Assembly (NCBI RefSeq): GCF_900105175.1
Contig: NZ_LT629771.1
Coordinates: forward strand, 6,654,622 to 6,718,621
Source: Jiangella sp. DSM 45060
GTDB taxonomy: Bacteria > Actinomycetota > Actinomycetes > Jiangellales > Jiangellaceae
DNA length: 64,000 nucleotides
Direction: 5' to 3'
Shown here: piece by piece, positions 17,511 to 25,824 of the stretch
Layout of the letters: the number at the start of each line of letters is the position of its first letter
How positions within the stretch are numbered: position 1 is the first letter of the stretch
Position numbers and translations under genes: made by a program
The notes under the pieces: generated by a model
Told to the model about the DNA's origin: nothing
What the model saw: only the letters and a program-made list of their open reading frames with translations
Database searches by the model: none

Positions 17511-18062
17511 GTGGTCATGTCGCTGGAGTCCGATCTCGATCGGCCGGTCACGCACCGCCGCACCGCCCGGGTGCTGCTCCTCGAGCCCGGCGGCCGCATT
17601 CTGCTGTTCGAGGACAGCGATCCGTCCGCGCCCGGCGCGCCCACCTTCTGGATCACCCCCGGCGGCGGCGTCGACCCCGGCGAGACCCTCCTCGACGCCG
17701 TCGTTCGCGAGGTCGAGGAGGAGACCGGCCTGCGGCTCTCGCCGTCCACGGTTCGCGGCCCCATCGCCGAACGCACGGTGGTCCATGCCTACTCCGACAA
17801 GATCGCCGTCCAGTCCGAGACCTTCTTCGTCGCCGACGCGCCCGGCCAGGAGATCGAGCCGGCCGGGCTGACGGAGGAGGAGCAGCTCACCGTCATCGGC
17901 CACCGCTGGTGGAGCCTCGACGAGCTGGCGCGGACCGAGCGGCCCATCTGGCCGGTCGGGCTGGCGTCGCTGGTCGCCGCCGCGCACGTCCCGGCTCGCT
18001 GGCCGGTGGTGCTGAGCGCCGCCGAGGAGTCGACGGTGCCGACGAACCACTTCGCCCGCTGA
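17511..18062 (+). CDS. NUDIX hydrolase
   Basis: This 183-residue protein contains a complete Nudix box: GGGVDPGETLLDAVVREVEE continued by ETGL, near residues 48-71, fitting GX5EX7REUXEEXGU. It hydrolyses a nucleoside diphosphate linked to another moiety; the substrate is not predictable. Starts at GTG 17511 or ATG 17517 are both possible. The N-terminal SLESDLDRPVTHRRTARVLL is typical of the family in actinomycetes. Its 3' end faces the convergent DoxX gene with a 3-nt gap. Confidence 0.92.
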   Translation: MVMSLESDLDRPVTHRRTARVLLLEPGGRILLFEDSDPSAPGAPTFWITPGGGVDPGETLLDAVVREVEEETGLRLSPSTVRGPIAERTVVHAYSDKIAVQSETFFVADAPGQEIEPAGLTEEEQLTVIGHRWWSLDELARTERPIWPVGLASLVAAAHVPARWPVVLSAAEESTVPTNHFAR

Positions 18063-18065
18063 CGC

Positions 18066-18428
18066 TCACCAGGTAGTGGCCAGCCAGGCCGTGACGGTAG
18101 CCAGGGCGATCAGGACGAGGTTGAGCCCGATCTTCCCGGCCTCGCCGCGGGAGAGGTGCAGGCCGGTCGCGAGCACCTGCAGGACGATGAACCCGACGGC
18201 CGCGGCGAGTGCCAGGGCCGGCGCGACATCGGTCAGCGGCGGCAGGATCAGCCCGGCGGCGCCGAGGACCTCCACGGCGCCGATGCCGCGCACCAGCCAC
18301 ATCGGGACGGTGTCGACCCAGCTCATCATCGGCGCCAACTGCTCCTGGCCCTGCCCGACCTTCTTCCCGCCGGCGTAGAGGAAGAAGACTGCCAGCACGG
18401 CGGCGACGATCCAGTAGGCGATCTCCAT
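18066..18428 (-). CDS. DoxX family membrane protein
   Basis: This 120-residue protein consists of four hydrophobic helices (the first IAYWIVAAVLAVFFLYAGGKK, the last near NLVLIALATVTAWLA), matching the small DoxX-like family. These proteins are often under redox- or quinone-responsive HxlR-type regulators. It is divergently transcribed from an HxlR gene, with 101 nt between the start codons, so it is the likely target of that regulator. Its molecular activity is unknown. Confidence 0.88.
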   Translation of the reverse strand: MEIAYWIVAAVLAVFFLYAGGKKVGQGQEQLAPMMSWVDTVPMWLVRGIGAVEVLGAAGLILPPLTDVAPALALAAAVGFIVLQVLATGLHLSRGEAGKIGLNLVLIALATVTAWLATTW

Positions 18429-18442
18429 GGCCCGTCCGATGG

Positions 18443-18455
18443 TTACGACTTGTAA
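18443..18455. promoter_or_regulatory. Candidate HxlR operator
   Basis: The inverted repeat TTAC-N5-GTAA lies in the gap between the divergent DoxX and HxlR genes, close to the DoxX start. Another TTAC occurs near 18511, next to the HxlR start. Such GTAA/TTAC half-sites resemble HxlR-family operators. Only pattern and position support this. Confidence 0.35.
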
Positions 18456-18529
18456 GCAAGCACATGATGAGTGACTATCGGAGGCGGTACAAAAGGCACA
18501 TCGGTGTGCGTTACTGACAGGGGACGTCC

Positions 18530-18937
18530 GTGTCGCAGTACGAGCGAACCTGCCTCATCCGCGGCGACGGTGGCCGCACGATCCGCCGGGTGCTGGAGCG
18601 CATCGGCAACAAGTGGACCCTCCTGGTCGTCGCGACACTGCACGGCGAGCGCATGCGCTTCACCGAACTGCAGCAGCGCATCCCCGGCATATCGCAGCGG
18701 ATGCTGTCGCTCACGCTGCGCCACCTCGAGCGCGACGGCCTGGTGTCGCGGACCGCCTACGCCGAGGTGCCGCCCCGCGTCGAGTACCAGCTCACCGACA
18801 TCGGCCGCACGCTGATCGATCCGGCCGTGCGGCTGGCAGAGTGGGCGGCCGAGCACGACGCCGACATCGACCGCAGTCAGCGTCGCTACGACGCGCTCAG
18901 GGAGCCGCGGGGCGAGCGGCCGGCGCCGTCCGCCTGA
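18530..18937 (+). CDS. HxlR-family transcriptional regulator
   Basis: This 135-residue winged-HTH protein has the HxlR signature: an N-terminal Cys (ERTCLIRG), then RIGNKWTLLVVATLHGERMRF, RIPGISQRMLSLTLRHLERDGL and a C-terminal dimer helix. The lone Cys8 region is where redox-sensing members (HypR, QorR-like) carry their sensing thiol. The GTG at 18530 starts the consensus. It is divergent from the DoxX gene, which it probably represses in response to electrophiles or oxidants; the inducer is inferred from the family. Confidence 0.92.
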   Translation: MSQYERTCLIRGDGGRTIRRVLERIGNKWTLLVVATLHGERMRFTELQQRIPGISQRMLSLTLRHLERDGLVSRTAYAEVPPRVEYQLTDIGRTLIDPAVRLAEWAAEHDADIDRSQRRYDALREPRGERPAPSA

Positions 18938-19118
18938 CCGGCGGGTGGGGGCCGCCGGTCGCCGGGGTGCGGTGCCAGCTGCGGGTCGCTGCGTCGGCCC
19001 GGGTACGGTCCCCTCCCGGCCCGGGTGGGGCCCACCCTACGGGCGGGCACCGACAACGTCGCCGACGATCTCGGCGACTTCGCCGACACCGCTCTGACCA
19101 GCGTCGGCTTGACGGAAC

Positions 19119-19129
19119 ATACCGGGTAT
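19119..19129. promoter_or_regulatory. Candidate PadR operator
   Basis: The perfect short palindrome ATACC-G-GGTAT lies 15 nt before the PadR start codon. A related half-pattern, ATAC-TT-GGTA, follows immediately. Position and symmetry suggest autoregulation of the PadR-ABC operon. No experimental motif is known to me for this protein. Confidence 0.4.
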
Positions 19130-19144
19130 GCATACTTGGTAGCC

Positions 19145-19738
19145 ATGTCGATTCGTCACGGTCTGCTGGCGTTGCTGGAGCGGTCCCCGATGTACGGCTA
19201 CCAGTTGCGCCACGAATTCGAACGGTCCACCGGCGCCACCTGGCCGCTGAACGTCGGGCAGGTGTACACCACGCTGGCGCGGCTGGAACGCGACGGCCTG
19301 GTGGAGCAGACCGGTGAGTCCGACGAGGACGGCAAGGTCGTCTATCGCCTCACCGACGCCGGGCATGCGGAGCTGACCGGCTGGTTCGCCACGCCGCTCG
19401 GCGGCAGCGACCGGCCCCGCGACGAGCTGGCGATCAAGGTGGCGCTCGCGCTGACGACGCCCGGTGTCGACGTGCGGGCGGTGTTGCAGACGCAGCGCAC
19501 GGCGACGCTGCGGCACCTGCAGGAGCTGACGCGGCTCAAGGCGGTCGCCGACGGATCCGAGGACACCGCCTGGCTGCTGGTGCTCGACTCCATGATCTTC
19601 CGGGCCGAGGCCGAGGTGCGCTGGCTCGACCACTCCGAGACCCGGCTGGCCCGCCTGGCCACGGCGCCCCGCGCGGCGAACCCGCCGAGCACGGCGCCCG
19701 TCCAAGCGGACGAGACCGATCGGACCGTGCGGCGATGA
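19145..19738 (+). CDS. PadR-family transcriptional regulator
   Basis: This 197-residue protein has the PadR N-terminal winged helix (SIRHGLLALLERSPMYGYQL, then TWPLNVGQVYTTLARLERDG) and a C-terminal Vir-like helical domain (residues 85-180) for dimerisation. It overlaps the ABC ATPase gene by 4 nt (ATGA). It therefore most likely represses this exporter operon and is released by the exported compound. The ATG at 19145 starts the canonical HGLLALL motif. Confidence 0.93.
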   Translation: MSIRHGLLALLERSPMYGYQLRHEFERSTGATWPLNVGQVYTTLARLERDGLVEQTGESDEDGKVVYRLTDAGHAELTGWFATPLGGSDRPRDELAIKVALALTTPGVDVRAVLQTQRTATLRHLQELTRLKAVADGSEDTAWLLVLDSMIFRAEAEVRWLDHSETRLARLATAPRAANPPSTAPVQADETDRTVRR

Positions 19739-20466
19739 CCACCGACCCGGTGCTCGAGCTGCGCGCCGTCGACCGCGTGCACGGCGACGGCGCCACGGTG
19801 GTGCACGCGCTGAGCGACGTCAGCCTGACGCTGCGGGCGGGCGAGCTGATCGCCGTCATGGGGCCGTCCGGCTCGGGCAAGAGCACGCTGCTGCACCTCG
19901 CCGGCGGTCTCGACACCCCGACGGCGGGCGCCGTCCTCGTCGAGGGCACCGACCTCGCCACGCTGAGCCGCGGCGAGCTGGCCGCCGTCCGCCGCCGCAG
20001 CCTCGGCTACGTCTTCCAGGACCTCAACCTCATCCCCGCGCTCACCGCCGCCGAGAACGTCGCGCTCCCCCGCGAGCTGGACGGCGTCCGCGTGCGGGCC
20101 GCCCGGGCCGAGGCGCTCGAGGCGCTGGCCGAGGTCGGCGTCGGCGACCTCGCCGACCGGTTCCCCGACGAGATGTCCGGCGGGCAGCAGCAGCGGGTCG
20201 CCATCGCCCGCGCGCTGATCGGGCCGCGGCGGCTGGTGCTGGCCGACGAGCCCACCGGCGCGCTCGACTCCCAGACCGGTGAGGACGTGCTGCGGGTGCT
20301 GCGCGCACGCTGCGACGCCGGCGCGTCCGGGCTGCTGGTGACGCACGAGGCCCGGCACGCCGCCTGGGCCGACCGCGTCGTGTTCCTCCGCGACGGCGCA
20401 CTGGTCGACGACACCGGCGTCGCGCCGCCGCCCGAGGTGCTGCTGACCGCGGACGGGTTCGGGTGA
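19735..20466 (+). CDS. ABC transporter ATP-binding protein (MacB/LolD type)
   Basis: This 243-residue ATPase has Walker A GPSGSGKST (residues 43-51), signature MSGGQQQRVAIARAL, Walker B LVLADEPTGALD and the switch His in LVTHEARHA. The type and length match ATPases that pair with FtsX-like permeases. The C-terminal tail after VVFLRDG is short. It is flanked by overlapping PadR and permease genes, so all three form one operon for export or envelope remodelling. Confidence 0.94.
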   Translation: MTTDPVLELRAVDRVHGDGATVVHALSDVSLTLRAGELIAVMGPSGSGKSTLLHLAGGLDTPTAGAVLVEGTDLATLSRGELAAVRRRSLGYVFQDLNLIPALTAAENVALPRELDGVRVRAARAEALEALAEVGVGDLADRFPDEMSGGQQQRVAIARALIGPRRLVLADEPTGALDSQTGEDVLRVLRARCDAGASGLLVTHEARHAAWADRVVFLRDGALVDDTGVAPPPEVLLTADGFG

Positions 20467-23201
20467 GGCACCCCTGGCGCGGCTGGCGGCCCGCGCTGCG
20501 CATCGCCCGGCGGCAGGTCCGCCGCAACCTCGGCCGCTCGCTGCTGATCGCGGTGCTGGTGGGGCTCCCGGTGGCGGGCGCGACCATCGCCGACGTCCTG
20601 TACCGCAGTGCCGACTCGCCGGAGCGCACGGCCTACTCCCGCATGGGCGACGCCGACGTCATCGTCGAGGTCACACCGTGGGCCGACCTCCCGCTGCCCG
20701 CCAACGGCCTGCAGCCGCTCGTCGACATCTCGTACAACGCGATGCCCGACGAACCGCCGAACCGCGACCCCGGCACCGTCGACCTACCCGCGCTGCTCCC
20801 GCCGGGCACCGTCCTGGAGCCCGAGCGCCGGATCCAGGGCATCCGGCCGCGTCACGGCGACACCGCGCTGCGCGGCGTCATGCTCGACATCGGCACGCAG
20901 GGCGGCCCGCTGACCGACCACGCGTTCCGGCTCGACGGCGGTCGCTGGCCGGAGGCGCGCGACGAGGTCGTCGTGACGCCGCGGCTGGCCGAGCGGCTGG
21001 ACCTCCTCGACGACGGCGACCTTCGGTCCGACGCCACGGTGACGTTGGACGACGGGCCGCGGATGCGCGTCACCGGGCTCGTCGTCGACCCGTTCTACCT
21101 CGACGACCAGGTGATCAGCGCCGCGCCGGGTTCTGTCGCCGCCGAGTTCGCGGCCACCCTGGAGACCGGCTGGGGCGACCTCGCCTCCACCGGCGGGGTG
21201 GCCTATCTGGCCGACCTCCCGGCCGGGACGGACGTCGACGAGCTCGGCCGGCGGCTGGCCGCGGACGGGGTCGGGCTGCTGCCGCGCGACGCCGTCGCCG
21301 ATCCGGACCAGTTCTACGAGTCCTCCGGCGGGCCGACGGTCGACGACCTGCAGCGGGCGGCCCTCGTCGCGCTGGTCGTCGGCCTGGGGCTGCTGGAGGT
21401 CGTGCTGCTGGCCGGCGCCGCGTTCGCCGTCGGCGCCCGGCGGCAGGTCCGCGAGATCGGGCTGCTGGTGTCGGGCGGCGCTTCCGCCGCGCAGGTACGA
21501 CGGACGGTGCTGGCTCAGGGTCTGGTGCTCGGCGTCATCGGCGCGGTGCTGGGGGTCGTGGCCGGTGCGCTGCTGGTGCCGGCGGTGGCGCCGCTGTGGG
21601 AGTGGTATCTCGGCGCGCTGATCGACGACTGGACGTTCGGCTGGCTCGAGCTGGTCGTCGCCGCCGTCGTCGGCGTGCTGTCCGGGGTGGCCGCGGCCGT
21701 GGTGCCGGCCATCGGCGCTGCCCGGATGAAGCCGGTCGACGCGCTGGCCGAGCGGTTCCGGACCACGCGGGTGGCGGCGCGGCTGCCGGTGGCCGGGCTG
21801 GTGCTGTTCGTCGTCGGCGCCGGTGGCGCCCTGATCGCCAGCCGCATCATGTCCGGGAACCTGGCCGAGTACGGACGCCGGCTGGAGCAGCTCTCCGGCA
21901 CCGGCGCCTACGTCACCCAGCCCTCGACGGCGCCGTACATCGCCATCCAGCTGGCCGGGGCGCTGGTGGCGACGGCCGGCCTCGTCGTGCTGCTGCCCGG
22001 GCTGATCTCGGCGCTGGCCCGCGGAGCGCACCGGCTCGGCCTCTCGGCGCGCCTGGCGCTGCGCGACGCCGCCCGGCACCGGCACCGCACGGCTCCGGCG
22101 GTCGCGGCCATCGCGATCGTCGTGGCGGGGTCGACGGCGGTCGCGTTCGGCGCCGGCGGCTCGGCCAAGGCCGACGAGCTGCGCTACACGCCGTCGCTGC
22201 CGGACAACGTCATCCGCATCGACGTCGACTGGTACGCGCTACCCGGCGACGAGGCCGCGGCGCAGCTCGTCGCCGCCGAGGAGGCCGCCGCCAGAACGCT
22301 GCCCGGCGCCGCCACGCACCGGCTCACCGAGGCGACGCTGCGGTTCACGCCGGACGACGTCTACAACGTCGTCTGGCTGCAGGGGTCGCCCGAGTGCACC
22401 GGCTGCGCGGGGTGGACCAGCGGATCGACATCGGCGGCCGTCGCGGACCCGGCCGTCATGGCCGCCGCCGCGGGCAGCGCGCCCGGCCAGGCCTTGCTCG
22501 ACGCCGTCGAGCGCGGTGCCATGGTCGTCTACGATCCCTCGTTCCTCCGCGACGACGGCGACGTCGTCGTCGACACCTACCCGACGGACGGCGAGCCGGT
22601 GCCGATCCGCTTCCCCGGATACGCGGCCGAACGCGATCTCGCCTACTCCGGCCTGCCCGGCGCGTTCGCGTCGGCTGAGACGTTGACCGCGCAGGGCTTC
22701 GAGTTGCGGACGACGGGCAGCATCGTCACGTTCGACGGCGCCACGCCCGAGCAGCTCGACGCCGCGCTGCAGGCCATCGAGTCGACCGGGGCCTGGGTCT
22801 CCGTCGAGACCCCGTTCGAGCCCGAGGCCGACGCCGCGGTGCTGGCGCTCACCGCCGGCGCGGCGTTCGTCACGCTGGTGGGCGTGGCGATCGCGGTCTC
22901 GCTGGCGGCCGCCGAGGGCCGGGCCGACCTCGCCACCCTCGCCGCCGTCGGGGCGCCGCCGCGGCGCCGTCGCGGGCTGGCCGGCGCGCAGGCGTTGGTC
23001 GTGGGTGGAATCGGGGTACTGATCGGGTCCGGATTGGGTATCTATTTCGCGTACCTGGTGTGGCCGGCGCTCGGAGCGCCGCGCTTCATCTGGGCCTGGG
23101 ACAGCCTCGTCCTCACCGGCGTCGCCGTCCCGGTCCTGGCCGTCCTCGTCGCGGTGATCTTCACCCCGAGTCGGTTGCCGATGATCAGGAGGGTCGAGTG
23201 A
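20463..23201 (+). CDS. FtsX-like permease of ABC transporter
   Basis: This 912-residue membrane protein starts with a helix near residues 18-38 (NLGRSLLIAVLVGLPVAGAT) and then a large extracytoplasmic region. The first FtsX domain lies at about 298-430 (VVGLGLLEVVLLAGAAFAVG). A further membrane pair follows near 440-520, a second periplasmic stretch at about 560-780, and a second FtsX domain at about 790-905. It is partner of the ATPase encoded just upstream (4-nt GTGA overlap). Cargo is unknown; peptides, lipids or antibiotics are handled by related systems. Confidence 0.92.
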   Translation: MRHPWRGWRPALRIARRQVRRNLGRSLLIAVLVGLPVAGATIADVLYRSADSPERTAYSRMGDADVIVEVTPWADLPLPANGLQPLVDISYNAMPDEPPNRDPGTVDLPALLPPGTVLEPERRIQGIRPRHGDTALRGVMLDIGTQGGPLTDHAFRLDGGRWPEARDEVVVTPRLAERLDLLDDGDLRSDATVTLDDGPRMRVTGLVVDPFYLDDQVISAAPGSVAAEFAATLETGWGDLASTGGVAYLADLPAGTDVDELGRRLAADGVGLLPRDAVADPDQFYESSGGPTVDDLQRAALVALVVGLGLLEVVLLAGAAFAVGARRQVREIGLLVSGGASAAQVRRTVLAQGLVLGVIGAVLGVVAGALLVPAVAPLWEWYLGALIDDWTFGWLELVVAAVVGVLSGVAAAVVPAIGAARMKPVDALAERFRTTRVAARLPVAGLVLFVVGAGGALIASRIMSGNLAEYGRRLEQLSGTGAYVTQPSTAPYIAIQLAGALVATAGLVVLLPGLISALARGAHRLGLSARLALRDAARHRHRTAPAVAAIAIVVAGSTAVAFGAGGSAKADELRYTPSLPDNVIRIDVDWYALPGDEAAAQLVAAEEAAARTLPGAATHRLTEATLRFTPDDVYNVVWLQGSPECTGCAGWTSGSTSAAVADPAVMAAAAGSAPGQALLDAVERGAMVVYDPSFLRDDGDVVVDTYPTDGEPVPIRFPGYAAERDLAYSGLPGAFASAETLTAQGFELRTTGSIVTFDGATPEQLDAALQAIESTGAWVSVETPFEPEADAAVLALTAGAAFVTLVGVAIAVSLAAAEGRADLATLAAVGAPPRRRRGLAGAQALVVGGIGVLIGSGLGIYFAYLVWPALGAPRFIWAWDSLVLTGVAVPVLAVLVAVIFTPSRLPMIRRVE

Positions 23202-23359
23202 ACAGCACGACAATGCGCCGCGCGCGTCAGGCCGCGCGGCGCCGGACGCTGGAGCTGCTCGCCCTGCGCAGGGCCGAGGCCGCCGGCCGGCGCCTGGTGG
23301 AACGACGGACCGTGCGTCAAGTTCGACCCGGAGGTGCCGAGAGGGGGACCGAGGGGTGA
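23198..23359 (+). CDS. Small Arg-rich hypothetical protein
   Basis: A 53-codon frame opens with GTG at 23198, overlapping the permease stop by 4 nt (GTGA), and is preceded at 5 nt by a strong AGGAGG ribosome site (23187-23192). The product is very basic (MRRARQAARRRTLELLALRR), predicted to be one amphipathic helix plus a disordered tail. No known family is recognised. The combination of ribosome site and coupling favours translation. Equally, it may be a non-conserved frame in GC-rich DNA. Confidence 0.4.
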   Translation: MNSTTMRRARQAARRRTLELLALRRAEAAGRRLVERRTVRQVRPGGAERGTEG

Positions 23360-23369
23360 AGATGGTGCC

Positions 23370-23948
23370 ATGACGGAGCCCAACCAGAACGCCGAGTCCC
23401 ACGACACCCACGAGGACGACGAGCAGCGCGTCGTCGTCGTCGGCCCTGGCGGCATGGCCGTCGAGTCCGCGCCCGGCAGTCAGGACGAGCAGCGCTCGCT
23501 CACCGACCTCGTCGAGCAGCCGGCCAAGGTCATGCGCATCGGCAGCATGATCAAGCAGCTCCTCGACGAGGTGAAGGCCGCGCCGCTCGACGAAGCGAGC
23601 CGTCGCCGGCTGGGCGAGATCCACCGGGCCTCCATCGACGAGCTCGAGGACGGCCTGGCGCCGGAGCTTGTCGACGAGCTCGAGCGGCTCGCGCTCCCCT
23701 TCGACGACGACAACGTGCCCACCGACGCCGAACTCCGGGTCGCGCAGGCCCAGCTGGTCGGCTGGCTGGAAGGGCTGTTCCACGGCATCCAGACCACGCT
23801 GTTCGCGCAGCAGATGGCGGCGCGGGCGCAGCTCGAGCAGATGCGCCGGGCGCTGCCTCCGGGCGTGCAGCTGGCGCCCGGTCAGGCGATGCCGGGCCAG
23901 CAGATGCCCGACGAGGGCGACCAACGCGGCAGCGGGATGTACCTCTGA
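23370..23948 (+). CDS. bpa: Bacterial proteasome activator Bpa (DUF2587)
   Basis: This 192-residue protein matches the ATP-independent proteasome activator of actinobacteria (Rv3780 type). It has an acidic disordered N-terminus, a four-helix-bundle core (LTDLVEQPAKVMRIGSMIKQ to LEGLFHGIQTTLFAQQMAAR) and a Gln/Pro-rich C-terminal tail ending GSGMYL. The terminal tripeptide corresponds to the GQYL motif that docks into the 20S proteasome alpha-ring; here Met replaces Gln while Tyr-Leu is kept. It lets the proteasome degrade unfolded proteins without ATP. The start ATG is at 23370. A proteasome must be encoded elsewhere in the genome. Confidence 0.92.
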   Translation: MTEPNQNAESHDTHEDDEQRVVVVGPGGMAVESAPGSQDEQRSLTDLVEQPAKVMRIGSMIKQLLDEVKAAPLDEASRRRLGEIHRASIDELEDGLAPELVDELERLALPFDDDNVPTDAELRVAQAQLVGWLEGLFHGIQTTLFAQQMAARAQLEQMRRALPPGVQLAPGQAMPGQQMPDEGDQRGSGMYL

Positions 23949-23950
23949 CG

Positions 23951-24385
23951 ATGCCGGCGGGCGATCCGCTGCTCGAGCGGATCGCCGCGGCGGTCGCCGT
24001 CGGCCACACCGAGTCGCGCACGACGGCGCGCACACTCCTGTCCGAGCTGTGGGAGTCGTCGGCCACGCCGCTGCACCGCTGTGTGGTGGCGCACCACCTG
24101 GCCGACCTGCAGGACGACGTCGCCGAGGAGCTGGCGTGGGACCTGCGCGCGCTGGCGGCGGCGGACGAGTTCGACGCCCGCGGATTCGCGGCGTCGCTGC
24201 AGCTCAACGTCGCCGAAGCGTACCGCCGGCTGGGCGACCTCACGGCCGCGCGGTCGCACCACGCGCTCGCCCTGGCCGCCTGCTCCGAGCTAGAAGACGA
24301 CGGCTACGGCCGGATGATCACGGCCGGGGTGGCCCGCCTGGCCGAGCGGCTCGACGACGTCGACGCTGCCCGGCCACGCGGGTGA
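23951..24385 (+). CDS. Hypothetical helical-repeat protein
   Basis: This 144-residue protein starts 2 nt after the bpa stop, so it is probably cotranscribed. It is all-helical, with a TPR-like segment (LQLNVAEAYRRLGDLTAARS) near residues 82-101 and Arg/Ala-rich helices before it. I do not recognise a named family. Conservation next to bpa would point to proteostasis, but that cannot be checked here. Confidence 0.75.
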   Translation: MPAGDPLLERIAAAVAVGHTESRTTARTLLSELWESSATPLHRCVVAHHLADLQDDVAEELAWDLRALAAADEFDARGFAASLQLNVAEAYRRLGDLTAARSHHALALAACSELEDDGYGRMITAGVARLAERLDDVDAARPRG

Positions 24386-24394
24386 GTGAGCCCG

Positions 24395-24850
24395 TCAGGC
24401 GGCGGTGCGGGCGTGGCTCTCGATGACACTGGCGAGGCGCGGCAGCGCCTCTTCGACGTGCTTCTGCGCCTGCGGACGCAGCTTGCCGTAGACCTTCTTG
24501 ACGCTGTCGCGCTGCGACGCCGCGGCGCGCGCGTCGGACACCCCGAGCAGGGCGTCGGCCACCTCGGTGCGGCGGCCCTCGAAGTAGTCGGCGAGCGAGC
24601 CGCCGCCCGTGGCCTGGAAGTCGGCGTAGAACGGCTCGGCACGCTCGACGAAGGAGTCGAGCATGTTGTCGATGGTCTCCGGGACGAACCCGGCGTTGAT
24701 CTTCTTCAGGACCGCGTAGCCGCCCTTGACGGCCATCCCCGAGACGCCGCTCTTGTCGGAGACCTCGGCGTCGACGAGCTGGTGGAGATCCTTGACGACG
24801 GCGGGCCGGCGGGCCGGGTCGAGAAGGATCTCGCGGAGTGTGTCAGCCAT
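24395..24850 (-). CDS. DUF6918 family protein
   Basis: This 151-residue protein starts MADTLREILLDPARRPAVVKDL and contains KGGYAVLKKINAGFVPETID near residues 42-61, characteristic of the conserved actinobacterial DUF6918 family of helical cytoplasmic proteins. Function is unknown. It is convergent with the TPR-like gene (9-nt gap) and preceded by a 158-nt non-coding stretch (24851-25008) that presumably holds its promoter. No other feature was seen there. Confidence 0.85.
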   Translation of the reverse strand: MADTLREILLDPARRPAVVKDLHQLVDAEVSDKSGVSGMAVKGGYAVLKKINAGFVPETIDNMLDSFVERAEPFYADFQATGGGSLADYFEGRRTEVADALLGVSDARAAASQRDSVKKVYGKLRPQAQKHVEEALPRLASVIESHARTAA

Positions 24851-25008
24851 GTGGGAAGTGCCCCTCAGTATCGATTTTGATCAGATGTGACGGACGTGCT
24901 CCGCCACTGTAGAACACGAAGATCGGTGCGGCGAAGAGCGGTATTTGTCCGGTTTGGTGCGCGTGCGGTCTCGTGGGATCAGAGTGGTCCGAGTGGCGAG
25001 ACCTGCCG

Positions 25009-25824
25009 CTACTCCGGGACGGGGTAGTAGGTCTCGAGGAGCGCGGCGAGGCCGTTGGACTCCACGTCCCCGCAGACGGTGTCAGCGACGGCCTTGACGT
25101 CGTCGGGGGCCTGGCCCATCGCGACGCCGACGGCGGCCCAGCGCAGCATCTCGAGGTCGTTGTGACCGTCGCCGACGGCGAGCGCGTCGGCCGCCGTCAG
25201 TCCCAGCCGCGCAGCGACCTTCGCCAGCCCGGACGCCTTCGACACACCGACCGGCATGATGTCCAGCCACGCCGTGTAGCCGATCGCGTAGTCGACGCTG
25301 GGCAGGCCGGAGTCGCGGGCGATGACGCGCAGCCGCTCGCGGTCGCCGTTGGGCCAGCGCACCACCAGCCGCGTCACCGGCTGGGCGACCAGTTCGTCGT
25401 GCTCGACGACGGTGACGTGGCCGTCGAGGTCGCCGGCCGGGAACTCACCGGTGACGCGGTAGCCGCGGCCCAGCTCCTCGACCGCCAGCACGGCGTCGGG
25501 GATGGTGGCGGTGAAGTAGCGGACGGTGTCGGTGATGTCGAACGTCTCGATGTCGACCGGCGAGCGGGTCGCGACGTCGACCACCACCGCGCCGTTCGAG
25601 CAGACCGCGTAGCCGTCCTTCAGCCCCAGCTGGTCCAGCAGCGGCAGCGTCGAGTGCATCGACCGCCCGGTCGCGACGACGATGTGCGCCCCGGCGTCGT
25701 GCGCCCGGCGCACCGCGTCGACGACCGGCGGCCGCGGCTGCTCGTGGAACTCGGCGTACGTGACGATGGTGCCGTCGACGTCGAGCGCCACCAGCTCCGG
25801 GCGCCACCCGTGGGGCATCGTCAC
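25009..25824 (-). CDS. Cof-type HAD hydrolase
   Basis: This protein of about 271 residues has HAD motif [14 protein letters not shown], motif [13 protein letters not shown], a C2-type cap (residues 85-185), and motifs [19 protein letters not shown] and [13 protein letters not shown]. It is a Mg-dependent phosphatase, probably acting on sugar phosphates or flavin mononucleotide. The GTG at 25824 gives the 4-nt GTGA overlap with serS seen often in this genome; an ATG at 25818, two codons later, is also possible. It is the gene downstream of serS. Confidence 0.9.
   Translation of the reverse strand: MTMPHGWRPELVALDVDGTIVTYAEFHEQPRPPVVDAVRRAHDAGAHIVVATGRSMHSTLPLLDQLGLKDGYAVCSNGAVVVDVATRSPVDIETFDITDTVRYFTATIPDAVLAVEELGRGYRVTGEFPAGDLDGHVTVVEHDELVAQPVTRLVVRWPNGDRERLRVIARDSGLPSVDYAIGYTAWLDIMPVGVSKASGLAKVAARLGLTAADALAVGDGHNDLEMLRWAAVGVAMGQAPDDVKAVADTVCGDVESNGLAALLETYYPVPE

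Noticed and set aside
19018-19042. GGGTGGGGCCCACCC palindrome upstream of the PadR gene
   Set aside because: The loop would be one base and it is far from a gene end. It looks like a chance GC palindrome; the ATACC/GGTAT repeat nearer the start is the better operator.
24960-25010. Possible tRNA-Ser-like stretch downstream of the HAD and serS genes
   Set aside because: A phrase resembling a D-arm is present, but there is no T-arm consensus, no anticodon stem and no acceptor pairing.
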